DNA of 29,808 nucleotides from a virus. The stretch is from positions 1 through 29,808 of the IMG/VR virus record IMGVR_UViG_3300021962_007525; one strand, 5' to 3'. The translations under genes and the position numbers were made by a program. Each line of letters opens with the position of its first letter. Within the stretch, counting starts at the first letter, position 1. The notes below the pieces were generated by a model. It was given only the letters and a program-made list of their open reading frames with translations. It searched no databases and was not told the origin of the DNA. Positions 7,421-13,868 of the stretch are shown here, in pieces.

Positions 7421-7505
7421 TGTTGTCTCCGAAATACCGTTGATAAAGTTCGTTTGCCTCTAGATGCTTTCCACTATTTGTAAGATCTCTAATGACCTTA
7501 AGCAT
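7398..7505 (-). CDS. Small hypothetical protein (35 aa)
   Basis: Reads MLKVIRDLTNSGKHLEANE and continues LYQRYFGDNN, a soluble amphipathic helix pattern. It starts 13 nt after the stop of the C39-like peptidase gene and overlaps the lysozyme start by 23 nt, so it fills the gap between two related genes. The residue pattern looks protein-like; no family recognised. Confidence 0.5.
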   Translation of the reverse strand: MLKVIRDLTNSGKHLEANELYQRYFGDNNGKNRLT

Positions 7506-7518
7506 CTTTCTTTTAAAA

Positions 7519-8190
7519 TTAGTCGAAGATTCTGCCCCATCCATCGTTACCCCCTGGACACCAACGGTGCTTGAGAACTGCTTTGGTATAGATTGTCTTC
7601 TTACCGTTAGTTACAGGTCCAGTATAGTTATCGTTAAGAGAACCATAAGGATCGTTTACATAATATCCCTTTCCATCTGGTGTCTTACCAATTACAACAC
7701 ACATATGCCCACCAGTAGGTGCAGAAAGAGAACCCCTGTGAAGGATACCAATAACAACAGGTTTCCCAGCATCGAGACTTTTATCAATATCAGCGAAAGA
7801 AAGATTGTAACTAAAGTGTGACTTAACTCCATAACCTGCCAGAACCTTTGTCTGTACGGCATGATCAGTTGTGTCACCGATAGCAAATACTTTTTTAACG
7901 TATTCGTCATCGCCTTTGATGCTGCCTGGCTTGAGGAAAGCAAGGCACATAGCACACGATGAAGAGTTGCAAGTTCTATGTGCATCTCTGTAGTTATCTA
8001 CTTGATTGAAGTAAGGAACGTTGAGAACTGCCGGTGTTGGTGGTTTGGTTCTGAAAATTCCAATCCAATCTGTCTCTGAATCATCCAAAAACTGAGCGGG
8101 AAGATTGTCTTCTAACCATTGAACCGCTGCAACATGATTTGAATTGCTATCATCATAAAACTTAAAAAAGTTATGAAGATCTAGGGTCAT
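7519..8190 (-). CDS. C39-like cysteine peptidase with the same N-terminal module as the lysozyme
   Basis: 223 residues. Residues 4-46 (LHNFFKFYD, VQWLEDNLP) duplicate the N-terminal module of the downstream lysozyme. About 55-223 matches the papain-like peptidase C39-type fold: VPYFNQ at 58-63, a Cys at 74 in RTCNSSSC, GGHMCVVIG with His162, and a YYVNDPYG block supplying Asn/Asp. Related phage domains act as peptidoglycan or protein peptidases. There is no signal peptide. A TATAAATA box and a terminator lie just upstream, so it probably starts a late transcript that also carries the lysozyme. Confidence 0.75.
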   Translation of the reverse strand: MTLDLHNFFKFYDDSNSNHVAAVQWLEDNLPAQFLDDSETDWIGIFRTKPPTPAVLNVPYFNQVDNYRDAHRTCNSSSCAMCLAFLKPGSIKGDDEYVKKVFAIGDTTDHAVQTKVLAGYGVKSHFSYNLSFADIDKSLDAGKPVVIGILHRGSLSAPTGGHMCVVIGKTPDGKGYYVNDPYGSLNDNYTGPVTNGKKTIYTKAVLKHRWCPGGNDGWGRIFD

Positions 8191-8215
8191 GGATTATCTC
8201 TATAAACACTGAAGA

Positions 8216-8223
8216 TATTTATA
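8216..8223 (-). promoter_or_regulatory. Late promoter TATAAATA
   Basis: An exact match to the T4 late promoter octamer on the - strand, 26 nt before the C39-like peptidase ATG. It begins directly inside the T-run of the peroxiredoxin terminator, so one unit ends where the next begins. Confidence 0.65.
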
Positions 8224-8248
8224 AAAAAAGCGCCTTTTTAGGCGCTTT
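8224..8248 (-). terminator. Rho-independent terminator after peroxiredoxin
   Basis: The - strand stem AAAGCGCC/GGCGCTTT (arms 8248-8241 and 8234-8227, 6-nt loop) is followed by a run of T. It lies 9 nt past the peroxiredoxin stop. Confidence 0.85.
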
Positions 8249-8256
8249 GATTATCT

Positions 8257-8784
8257 TCAGGCAGTAACAGTTTCCCTTGTTGTAGATTTTACATAATCCA
8301 GAACTTTGTCTGGGGTAGTTTCTTCGTAAGGATCAGTATCAGCATTGTCTCTCTTTCCAGACTCTTCGAATAGTTTTTCGATAATACCATTATCAACAAT
8401 CGCAGCATATCTCCAACTGCGTCCACCAAATCCAAGATTTGATTTCATTACAAGTTGCCCCATTGAGCGTGTAAAATATGCATTGCCATCCGGAATAAGT
8501 TTTACATTCTTAATGTTTTGATCTTGTGCCCAGGCATTCATCACAAACCCATCATTAACAGAGATGCAGTAAATATCGTCGATGCCACTACCAATAAAGT
8601 CGTCAAATTTCTCTTCGAATCCAGGTAGCTGATAGGCACTGCAAGTAGGAGTGAAAGCACCAGGCAGGCTAAACAGGACCACACGCTTTCCATCGAAAAG
8701 TTCTGAAGATGTACGGGTTACGAATTCGCTATTCTCGCGGAATACAAATTCAACTTGTGGAATTTGATAACCTTCTTTACGCAT
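8257..8784 (-). CDS. Peroxiredoxin (Prx5/type II, redoxin family)
   Basis: 175 residues from ATG 8784, set by GGAGG 5 nt upstream; the frame is open further upstream but that part overlaps hli. PGAFTPTCS carries the peroxidatic Cys48 with the conserved Pro and Thr. DGNAYFTRSMG and LGFGGRSWRYAAIV are Prx5-type blocks, and the DPYEETTPDKVL ending is also typical. Family members reduce hydrogen or alkyl peroxides using thiol donors; Cys73 might be a resolving Cys. It directly follows an hli gene, so the unit looks like protection of the infected photosynthetic cell against oxidative damage. Confidence 0.92.
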   Translation of the reverse strand: MRKEGYQIPQVEFVFRENSEFVTRTSSELFDGKRVVLFSLPGAFTPTCSAYQLPGFEEKFDDFIGSGIDDIYCISVNDGFVMNAWAQDQNIKNVKLIPDGNAYFTRSMGQLVMKSNLGFGGRSWRYAAIVDNGIIEKLFEESGKRDNADTDPYEETTPDKVLDYVKSTTRETVTA

Positions 8785-8795
8785 TTTAACCTCCA

Positions 8796-8915
8796 TCAAA
8801 ACAAACCAGGAATAATTTGGCCAGTGACAAGATAAGAACCAGCAGCGGCAACAAATCCAATCATTGCAGCCCAACCATTAATGCGTTCTGCTTTTTCAGT
8901 AAAAATTTTGTTCAT
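8796..8915 (-). CDS. hli: High-light-inducible protein (39 aa)
   Basis: 39 residues. The HLI/chlorophyll-binding helix is clear: ERINGWAAMIGFVAAAGSY, with the Glu/Arg and Asn/His-type pigment-ligand positions of the ExxNxxxAMxGF motif, followed by VTGQIIPGLF. HLI proteins bind chlorophyll and carotenoid in thylakoids and protect photosystem II assembly under stress; cyanophages commonly carry them. AAAGGAG precedes the ATG by 8 nt. It is too short for most gene finders but unmistakable. Confidence 0.95.
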   Translation of the reverse strand: MNKIFTEKAERINGWAAMIGFVAAAGSYLVTGQIIPGLF

Positions 8916-8927
8916 TGTTTTTCTCCT

Positions 8928-9113
8928 TTATTTTACTTTAGAATAGATAAATGTTTCACCATAATCGCGGTGAATTTTATAACCAACAACTGCGCCCTTA
9001 GTATTCATCAAAGCAGGCATAAAAGCAATTGTAAAAAATACTGCAGGTGCTCCAATAAAGAGAGCAGCAACGATTACATAGTAAGTCAGCAGTTCAACTA
9101 GAGAGTGTTCCAT
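8928..9113 (-). CDS. Small membrane protein between two hli genes (61 aa)
   Basis: Starts at ATG 9113 (MEHSLVELLTYYVIV); a TTG further upstream is less likely. One or two hydrophobic helices (about residues 8-34) are followed by a soluble tail (GYKIHRDYGETFIYSKVK). It overlaps the 92-aa gene by 20 nt and ends 13 nt before the hli gene. The setting suggests a thylakoid-related role but no photosystem subunit was recognised. Confidence 0.7.
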   Translation of the reverse strand: MEHSLVELLTYYVIVAALFIGAPAVFFTIAFMPALMNTKGAVVGYKIHRDYGETFIYSKVK

Positions 9114-9372
9114 TATAAGGGTGTCGTTGTTTGAGTTCAGGATTTGGTTGTGAAGGAACAACTGGGTTCCTTGATTTGTTTTTAATTACGATGAAGGCAT
9201 CGTTTTGGTAAGATACTGTTCCAAATGGTTTTGCCCATTTTGGATTAGCATCTGGACTAGTAGGAGTTCCTGTGACTGCTACACCACCAATTTCAACTGA
9301 GATGTCATCATCTTTATCCCATCCAAGTGTTTCAAGGGCAAGCGCAAATTGCCCGAGCATTCCAGCGGTCAT
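9094..9372 (-). CDS. Hypothetical soluble protein (92 aa)
   Basis: Starts MTAGMLGQFALALETLGWDKDDDISVEIGG at an ATG that overlaps the upstream stop as TGATG. The first half looks folded (helix, then strands); the last 25 residues are Pro/Asn-rich and likely loose. No membrane segment and no recognised family. It sits in the hli/peroxiredoxin operon. Confidence 0.7.
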   Translation of the reverse strand: MTAGMLGQFALALETLGWDKDDDISVEIGGVAVTGTPTSPDANPKWAKPFGTVSYQNDAFIVIKNKSRNPVVPSQPNPELKQRHPYNGTLSS

Positions 9373-9458
9373 CAGTATGTTTCAGATAGTTGATCAACAG
9401 CATAACCTAGAATCACAAAAAATGCAACCGTAGTCACTGTCCAAATTGCTTCAATCAT
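9372..9458 (-). CDS. Micro membrane protein (28 aa)
   Basis: MIEAIWTVTTVAFFVILG followed by YAVDQLSETY. It is one transmembrane helix with a short acidic tail, the size of small photosystem or cytochrome b6f subunits, though it matches none that I know. Both ends are coupled by TGATG: its start to the hli stop, its stop to the 92-aa start. That double coupling is the main evidence. Confidence 0.6.
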   Translation of the reverse strand: MIEAIWTVTTVAFFVILGYAVDQLSETY

Positions 9459-9652
9459 CAGAAGATACCGAAGAAGAAGTTCCCAGTGCTAGCATAAGAA
9501 ATAACACCAGCAACAAAACCGAGCATTGCCCAGCGTCCATTAGTGCGCTCCTTTACTTGATTGGGAGACAGCATCCCATAGTTCTCATAATACATTGTCG
9601 GTTCTTTGGCAAACATGTTTTGTTGCCCATACTCATTAGTTGTTACAGTCAT
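9458..9652 (-). CDS. hli: High-light-inducible protein (64 aa)
   Basis: 64 residues. About 30 residues of hydrophilic N-terminus precede the HLI helix ERTNGRWAMLGFVAGVISY and an FFFGIF end. ERxNGRWAMxGF is the chlorophyll a/b-binding-like signature. It is the first gene after a sigma70-like promoter (TTGACC, 17 bp, TATAAT), leaving a leader of about 22 nt without a clear Shine-Dalgarno. It heads an operon with four more small genes and peroxiredoxin. Confidence 0.95.
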   Translation of the reverse strand: MTVTTNEYGQQNMFAKEPTMYYENYGMLSPNQVKERTNGRWAMLGFVAGVISYASTGNFFFGIF

Positions 9653-9680
9653 TGTTTAATTCGTTAAGAATTGTTACATA

Positions 9681-9709
9681 ATTATATAGCAAAAAGAAAG
9701 AGGGGTCAA
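9681..9709 (-). promoter_or_regulatory. Sigma70-like promoter of the hli operon
   Basis: The - strand has TTGACC (9709-9704), a 17-bp spacer and a perfect TATAAT (9686-9681). The -35 box lies in the loop and 3' arm of the porin terminator hairpin and the T-run forms part of the spacer. Confidence 0.75.
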
Positions 9710-9717
9710 GCCCCTCT
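9691..9717 (-). terminator. Terminator after the porin gene
   Basis: The - strand stem AGAGGGG/CCCCTCT (arms 9717-9711 and 9705-9699, 5-nt loop) is followed by a T-rich tail. It lies 33 nt past the porin stop. Confidence 0.85.
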
Positions 9718-9749
9718 AGTAGTCATTTATACCTAATTTTGTTAGGAGA

Positions 9750-11216
9750 TCAGAACTTAAAGGTAGTCTGGATTACACCACCCCAGTTGGAAGAGTTATC
9801 AGCAAGACGCTGATTGTCGCTACCGTAGATGATAGCAGGAGTGACGCTGATGTTATCAGACACTTGATACTTGTAGAAGATTTCAAGCAGAGTGGACTTC
9901 TCAAGGTTCTCGCCAGTAGGAGCCTGTCCGATAGCAACACCAGCGGAATTACCACCAACAAACACATCTTCCCACTGAAGACCAGCGAACCAAGACTGAC
10001 TATTGGTAGCATTGCTAGCGGTTCCGCTAACAGTGTTCCAACCATAACCAGCAGATACAGAAGGAATAATGCCTGATTTCTGAGGTTGCCAATAAGCGTT
10101 CAGGGCATAACCGTTAGAGGTTTGACCTGGAACAAGAGTACCAGAAGCACCGTTCAGACCGTTGTAAGTGCGAACACGAGTACCTTCAGTACCATAACGA
10201 TAACCGAATGCAGCACCCCAGTTATTACCACGATAACCGATTTGTGCCAGAGTATTCAGAGCACCAGTCTCATCAAACTCACCACGGGTGCTATCTTGAC
10301 CTGCTTGGGCAACATAGTTTACACCAGCAACAAGACCTTTTGTGCCGTACTGGGCACCGAAACCAGCACCAGTTGCTTTGTTATAAACACCAGGAGTACC
10401 AGCAACAGCAAAGAAGTCAAGAATACCAGACTTATATGCAGTAGGCACCCAGGAGATTTCGGTGTTACGAACCAGAGCACCAGCAGTCAGAGTAGTGCTG
10501 TTATTGAAAGCAGGGAACGAATAATACAGACGGTCGATAACTACGTTGTTACCAACTTCGCTAGAAGTATCGTCTGCTTTATCCAGTTTAAAGATTGAAG
10601 AACTGGAACCGAAAGGATCGCCACTGAAGTTAGCGGAACGCAGACGAGTGCGTAGCAGATCCTTACCAGTGAATGAAGTATCCAGGTTAAGACGAAGATC
10701 GTAGTTAAATGCAGTATGAGTTACATCGCCACCTTTGGTTTGATAGTCATCAACACCACCGAGAACAAAGTTTGCTTCACCACGCAGTTTGGTGGTAGTG
10801 GAGAACTGTTGTGCTTCAAGAGTGGTAACTTGTGTTTCCAGTTTGCCTACACGATTACGAAGCACAGCAAGTTCTTGCTCAAACTCATTAGCAAGACGCT
10901 TGAGTTCGTCGGTAACTTCAGTTACACGGTCAAGGCAAGCATTCAAAAGAGCAGCTGCCTCATAGCGGGTCATTGCCTTACCACCAGCAAAGGTGCCATT
11001 GGGGTAACCAGCGACGCAACCATAACGCTCTACAAGGTTGCTGAGTGCCTGATACGCCCAATCAGTTGGTTGCACATCAGAAAGTTGAGTGACGCTTGTA
11101 ACCTGTTCTGCAGAATATTGATTGACTGCTGCCATGTTAAGGTCTGCCGCATTCGCAGCAGCAGGAGCAATCATTCCCAGAGCAACAGGTGCAAGCATCA
11201 GTTGTTTGAGTTTCAT
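9750..11216 (-). CDS. SLH-domain OprB/Som-type outer-membrane porin
   Basis: 488 residues. Signal peptide 1-23 (ending AAANA). About 45-100 is an SLH domain (LSDVQPTDWAYQALSNLVERYGC, given here as its key run DVQPTDWAYQAL, then GYPNGTFAGG and MTRYEAAALL). About 100-135 is a coiled coil (VTEVTDELKRLANEFEQEL). The rest is an OprB-type barrel ending TTFKF. This is the architecture of cyanobacterial major outer-membrane porins, where the SLH part holds the peptidoglycan and the barrel passes small solutes. G/C content is visibly higher than in the sugar cluster (28 of 60 bases in 10741-10800 by hand count), consistent with acquisition from a host. It stands as its own transcription unit. Confidence 0.92.
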   Translation of the reverse strand: MKLKQLMLAPVALGMIAPAAANAADLNMAAVNQYSAEQVTSVTQLSDVQPTDWAYQALSNLVERYGCVAGYPNGTFAGGKAMTRYEAAALLNACLDRVTEVTDELKRLANEFEQELAVLRNRVGKLETQVTTLEAQQFSTTTKLRGEANFVLGGVDDYQTKGGDVTHTAFNYDLRLNLDTSFTGKDLLRTRLRSANFSGDPFGSSSSIFKLDKADDTSSEVGNNVVIDRLYYSFPAFNNSTTLTAGALVRNTEISWVPTAYKSGILDFFAVAGTPGVYNKATGAGFGAQYGTKGLVAGVNYVAQAGQDSTRGEFDETGALNTLAQIGYRGNNWGAAFGYRYGTEGTRVRTYNGLNGASGTLVPGQTSNGYALNAYWQPQKSGIIPSVSAGYGWNTVSGTASNATNSQSWFAGLQWEDVFVGGNSAGVAIGQAPTGENLEKSTLLEIFYKYQVSDNISVTPAIIYGSDNQRLADNSSNWGGVIQTTFKF

Positions 11217-11242
11217 AAGTTTGTATTTCTTCTATAGAATAT

Positions 11243-11271
11243 GAAAAAAACCTTAAGTTTCCTCAAGGTTT
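11243..11271 (-). terminator. Terminator at the end of the sugar cluster
   Basis: The - strand has a 10-bp stem (AAACCTTGAG/CTTAAGGTTT, one G-U) closed by a GAAA tetraloop and followed by a run of T. It lies 30 nt past the GT25 gene stop. Confidence 0.85.
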
Positions 11272-11275
11272 TGCT

Positions 11276-11305
11276 ATCTTAACATTGTTTTTAAGATTAT
11301 GTCAA
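11276..11305 (-). promoter_or_regulatory. Possible sigma70-like promoter of the porin gene
   Basis: The - strand has a perfect TTGACA (11305-11300) overlapping the GT25 stop codon, an 18-bp spacer and TAAGAT preceded by TG (extended -10). Transcripts would begin at the edge of the terminator hairpin, so part of that stem would become a 5' leader hairpin. Confidence 0.45.
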
Positions 11306-12099
11306 GCACTTTGTTGTGTTGCCGAATTTTCAGTTATTCGACCCAAGTATGGATCGTAGTTCATTAAATCGGAAATATCCATTTCAGATCCTTTTTGACT
11401 CCAAAAGTTTAACAGACCATCATGACTACCCCTATGAAAGATGTCAATATGTTCTGGGTGAATAGATGAACCAAGTTCAATCTTATAAAGGAATAGAGGA
11501 ATACTATATGTGTTTCCAGAATTGTAAATTAAATCATCAGCAACGGGTCTTGGTTTAACACCATTATCAAGTTTATATTTGTCATCCCTAATATGATGTT
11601 TTAGCAACTTAGTTGCATGATGACGATTAATCAAATAACAAGCTGTAGAAAAATCGTTTACAAATCTTTTATGTAGTTTTACATGCAAATCACCAGTACA
11701 AATAATAGCGATCTGAACAATATCCCAATCATATGGAACACGGCAATAAAAATCATCCCAAGTAAAATTCCAATACTTGACAAGATCCAAATTACAATCA
11801 TCTTCCATGATAATCGCATAAGGACTATCAGAAGTTTCATACCAATGTTTGATTGCCTTAAGATGAGAAGTAACGCATCCGATTTCTCCAGAAGACATCA
11901 TCTCGGGATATCTTCCCTTAATAATATCACTCAGATCATCTTCTCTACCATCATATGCAGAAATTCGAGTATAGTTTTCTATTTCCCAATATTTAAATTG
12001 GTCTTCCATATACTGTTGCCTTTCTGGTTGACCATCAAGATTAAGGTAATAGATAGGTCCAATATTTTTCAGTTTATATGTTGATTTATTTTTATCCAT
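11302..12099 (-). CDS. Glycosyltransferase family 25
   Basis: 265 residues. PIYYLNLDGQPERQQYME at the start, GEIGCVTSHLKAI (about 72-84) and YAIIMEDDCNLD (about 94-105) are the three hallmark blocks of GT25 (LOS/LPS sugar transfer, Glyco_transf_25). The EDD supplies the metal-binding acidic residues. It acts in the cytoplasm on a lipid-linked or protein acceptor, with donor unknown. It is the last gene of the cluster, 2 nt after the cupin gene, and is followed by a strong terminator. The final 20 residues look like a loose tail. Confidence 0.88.
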   Translation of the reverse strand: MDKNKSTYKLKNIGPIYYLNLDGQPERQQYMEDQFKYWEIENYTRISAYDGREDDLSDIIKGRYPEMMSSGEIGCVTSHLKAIKHWYETSDSPYAIIMEDDCNLDLVKYWNFTWDDFYCRVPYDWDIVQIAIICTGDLHVKLHKRFVNDFSTACYLINRHHATKLLKHHIRDDKYKLDNGVKPRPVADDLIYNSGNTYSIPLFLYKIELGSSIHPEHIDIFHRGSHDGLLNFWSQKGSEMDISDLMNYDPYLGRITENSATQQSA

Positions 12100-12101
12100 T
12101 A

Positions 12102-12467
12102 TTAGTCACCATTAATAATTCTAATACTATCACTATCAAAATGTTGAGTAGAAAATTCAAATAATTCAGTGTCTTCTAAAGCATACATTCTATGCCTGAG
12201 ACCAATTGGAACGTGAAATTTATCACCTTTTTTAAGAACTTTTTTCTGGGCTAAATTAATATCGTCATCATTCCCATAAAACAATATAAGTTTACCAGAT
12301 TGAATGTAAAAAGTTTCATCTTTTATTTCGTGATAATGCCAGGAACATTTTCTACCTTTTGCAAGATAAAGAAGTTTACCGCAATACTGTTCACAATTTA
12401 CAATCCACTTTTCAAATCCCCATCCTTTTGAAACAAACTTAATAAAATCATTCTGTGAAAAAGTCAT
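12102..12467 (-). CDS. Cupin-fold protein (sugar isomerase/epimerase-like)
   Basis: 121 residues from ATG 12467, preferred because AAGGAG lies 9 nt upstream; ATGs at 12473 and 12488 are alternatives. A single cupin barrel is visible: SWHYHEIKDETFYIQSGKL holds the HxH...E metal-binding pattern, and KKGDKFHVPIGLRHRM the second motif with His. The closest recognisable setting is the cupin domain of mannose-6-phosphate isomerase/GDP-mannose pyrophosphorylase. Given the GDP-mannose-based enzymes in this cluster, a role at mannose-phosphate level is plausible but not shown. Overlaps the HAD gene by 20 nt. Confidence 0.75.
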   Translation of the reverse strand: MTFSQNDFIKFVSKGWGFEKWIVNCEQYCGKLLYLAKGRKCSWHYHEIKDETFYIQSGKLILFYGNDDDINLAQKKVLKKGDKFHVPIGLRHRMYALEDTELFEFSTQHFDSDSIRIINGD

Positions 12468-12771
12468 TTGCATTAACTCCTTTGTCATCTATATAGACAT
12501 CACCTGAAGGTTTGCCCATAAACAATTCGTGATATTTACATCCCCATTCTTTAAGTTGCAACTCCGTTATATATCTCAAGTCTGCCTCTGCTAGTTTTGC
12601 ATTATTATCATATCTACCCATACCTCGTGCAGTAAGATAAACAATCAAATGCCCATCATCATAAAGTCGATTGATCGCTTCTATCCTATCTCTTTTTGGT
12701 ATAGAAGATGAATAACTTTTACCATCCTCCTTATCACAAATAGTTCCATCAATATCAATTACATACTTCAT
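12448..12771 (-). CDS. HAD-superfamily phosphatase-like protein
   Basis: 107 residues from ATG 12771, set by GGAGG 6 nt upstream; upstream codons belong to the kinase gene. DIDGTICD at the start is HAD motif I with both Asp, YLTARG is motif II with Thr, and GKPSGDVYIDDKG gives Lys and the Asp pair of motifs III/IV. Small stand-alone HADs of this type occur in capsule and LPS clusters as sugar-phosphate phosphatases. Next to heptose kinase and nucleotidyltransferase genes, it could replace the GmhB step; this is inference. Confidence 0.8.
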   Translation of the reverse strand: MKYVIDIDGTICDKEDGKSYSSSIPKRDRIEAINRLYDDGHLIVYLTARGMGRYDNNAKLAEADLRYITELQLKEWGCKYHELFMGKPSGDVYIDDKGVNANDFFTE

Positions 12772-13516
12772 TAATATCCTCCTCTGTAAGAATGTAAGAT
12801 CCAATATGCTGAACTGACTTAGTTGCTAGGGTTACACATTTAGGAATTGACTCCTCTAGATTTTTTGTTTTAAGATAAAAGTAACATAAAGATGCGAGAA
12901 AGATATCTCCTGCACCGGTCACATCATAAACATCCACATGTGGTGCTTTAAAATGATCACCTTTATACATTGCTCCATCTTTCCCATAAGTAACAATTAT
13001 GTCACATGCATGTGGTAAAATTGCATGTTCTGCCTCATACTGATTAATTTTTATTATAGAATTTGGAAAGATACTAAGATCTTTTCTTTTACTGTCAACA
13101 AATATTGGACCAGAAAATGTTTCACATAATTTTTTAATTGAATCAGCATCTACAAATCCTTTATTATAATCTGAGATTACAACAGCATCATATTCACTAT
13201 TAACTTCTACTGGTTTTGATTCAACCAACGATCCAATATCTTGACGCATTAACTGTGTCATTGATTTTAGATCAACAAACCTTCTTTTAATTAATTCCTC
13301 TGGGTCATTAGTATGAAATTGACAATCAATGCCAAATGAAAGGAGATTTAAAAAAACGTTATGAGACATTCCTATTGATTTTTTTGTTTCTTTATATGAA
13401 AGAACTGGAACTGGTGCTTCAGGACTTAATCTATCGCATACGCCATAGACATACTCATCTACGCAACTATCCCCTATCAATAATACTTTGAATGATTTTT
13501 GTTGTTGAGTACTCAT
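12755..13516 (-). CDS. PfkB-family sugar kinase, HldE N-terminal-like (heptose-7-phosphate kinase)
   Basis: 253 residues. LLIGDSCVDEYVYG and LSPEAPVPVL match the start of the heptose kinase domain of HldE (RfaE). VYDVTGAGDIFLAS is PfkB motif 2 with the catalytic Asp. This family phosphorylates D-glycero-D-manno-heptose 7-phosphate at C1. It is shorter than the usual HldE kinase domain of about 320 residues, and the usual Gly-rich GGAANVA block is changed to GMSHNVFLN, so substrate preference may differ. The next upstream gene encodes the matching nucleotidyltransferase as a separate protein, overlapping by 50 nt. Confidence 0.82.
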   Translation of the reverse strand: MSTQQQKSFKVLLIGDSCVDEYVYGVCDRLSPEAPVPVLSYKETKKSIGMSHNVFLNLLSFGIDCQFHTNDPEELIKRRFVDLKSMTQLMRQDIGSLVESKPVEVNSEYDAVVISDYNKGFVDADSIKKLCETFSGPIFVDSKRKDLSIFPNSIIKINQYEAEHAILPHACDIIVTYGKDGAMYKGDHFKAPHVDVYDVTGAGDIFLASLCYFYLKTKNLEESIPKCVTLATKSVQHIGSYILTEEDINEVCN

Positions 13517-13868
13517 CTATTCTATCAAAAAATATAACTTTTGCTGCATAATAAGATCCTATTACAGATTTATCTTTCCAATCAGATCCTACAACCATTA
13601 TATCAGGTTTTAAAATTTTTACAAGACTCTCTAAAGACTTATCGTTTGAAAATGACATGACATGATCAACTGCTTTTAAATTTTCAAGCATAAACATTCT
13701 CTCATCAAGAGAATTGACAGGTCTTGATGGTCCTTTCTTTTCTTTAACTCTTTCATCTGTATCTATGGCAACGTAAAGAACATCACCCAAACTTTTAGCA
13801 TAATTAAGCAGCAAAAGATGCCCTCGGTGGAGGACATCAAATGTTCCGTTTACAAATACTTTAGTCAC
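13467..13868 (-). CDS. Nucleotidyltransferase, HldC/HldE C-terminal-like
   Basis: 133 residues, starting at GTG 13868 in a GTGA overlap with the upstream stop. NGTFDVLHRGH carries the HxGH-type nucleotide-binding motif of the cytidylyltransferase-like family. VGSDWKDKSVIG and a late STTKIIQ match the adenylyltransferase half of HldE, which makes ADP-heptose from heptose 1-phosphate. The kinase and transferase are fused in many bacteria but split here. Together with the HAD protein it gives three of the enzymes of the ADP-heptose route; isomerase GmhA and epimerase HldD were not found in the window. Confidence 0.88.
   Translation of the reverse strand: MTKVFVNGTFDVLHRGHLLLLNYAKSLGDVLYVAIDTDERVKEKKGPSRPVNSLDERMFMLENLKAVDHVMSFSNDKSLESLVKILKPDIMVVGSDWKDKSVIGSYYAAKVIFFDRIDEYSTTKIIQSIIDRG

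Noticed and set aside
8785-8874. N-terminal extension of peroxiredoxin with several Cys and Trp
   Set aside because: It is the hli coding sequence read in another frame; the GGAGG-ATG at 8784 fits the family length.
10086-10598. Long + strand open frame opposite the porin
   Set aside because: Ser/Thr-rich translation with no domain, exactly antisense to a clear porin; no ribosome binding site.
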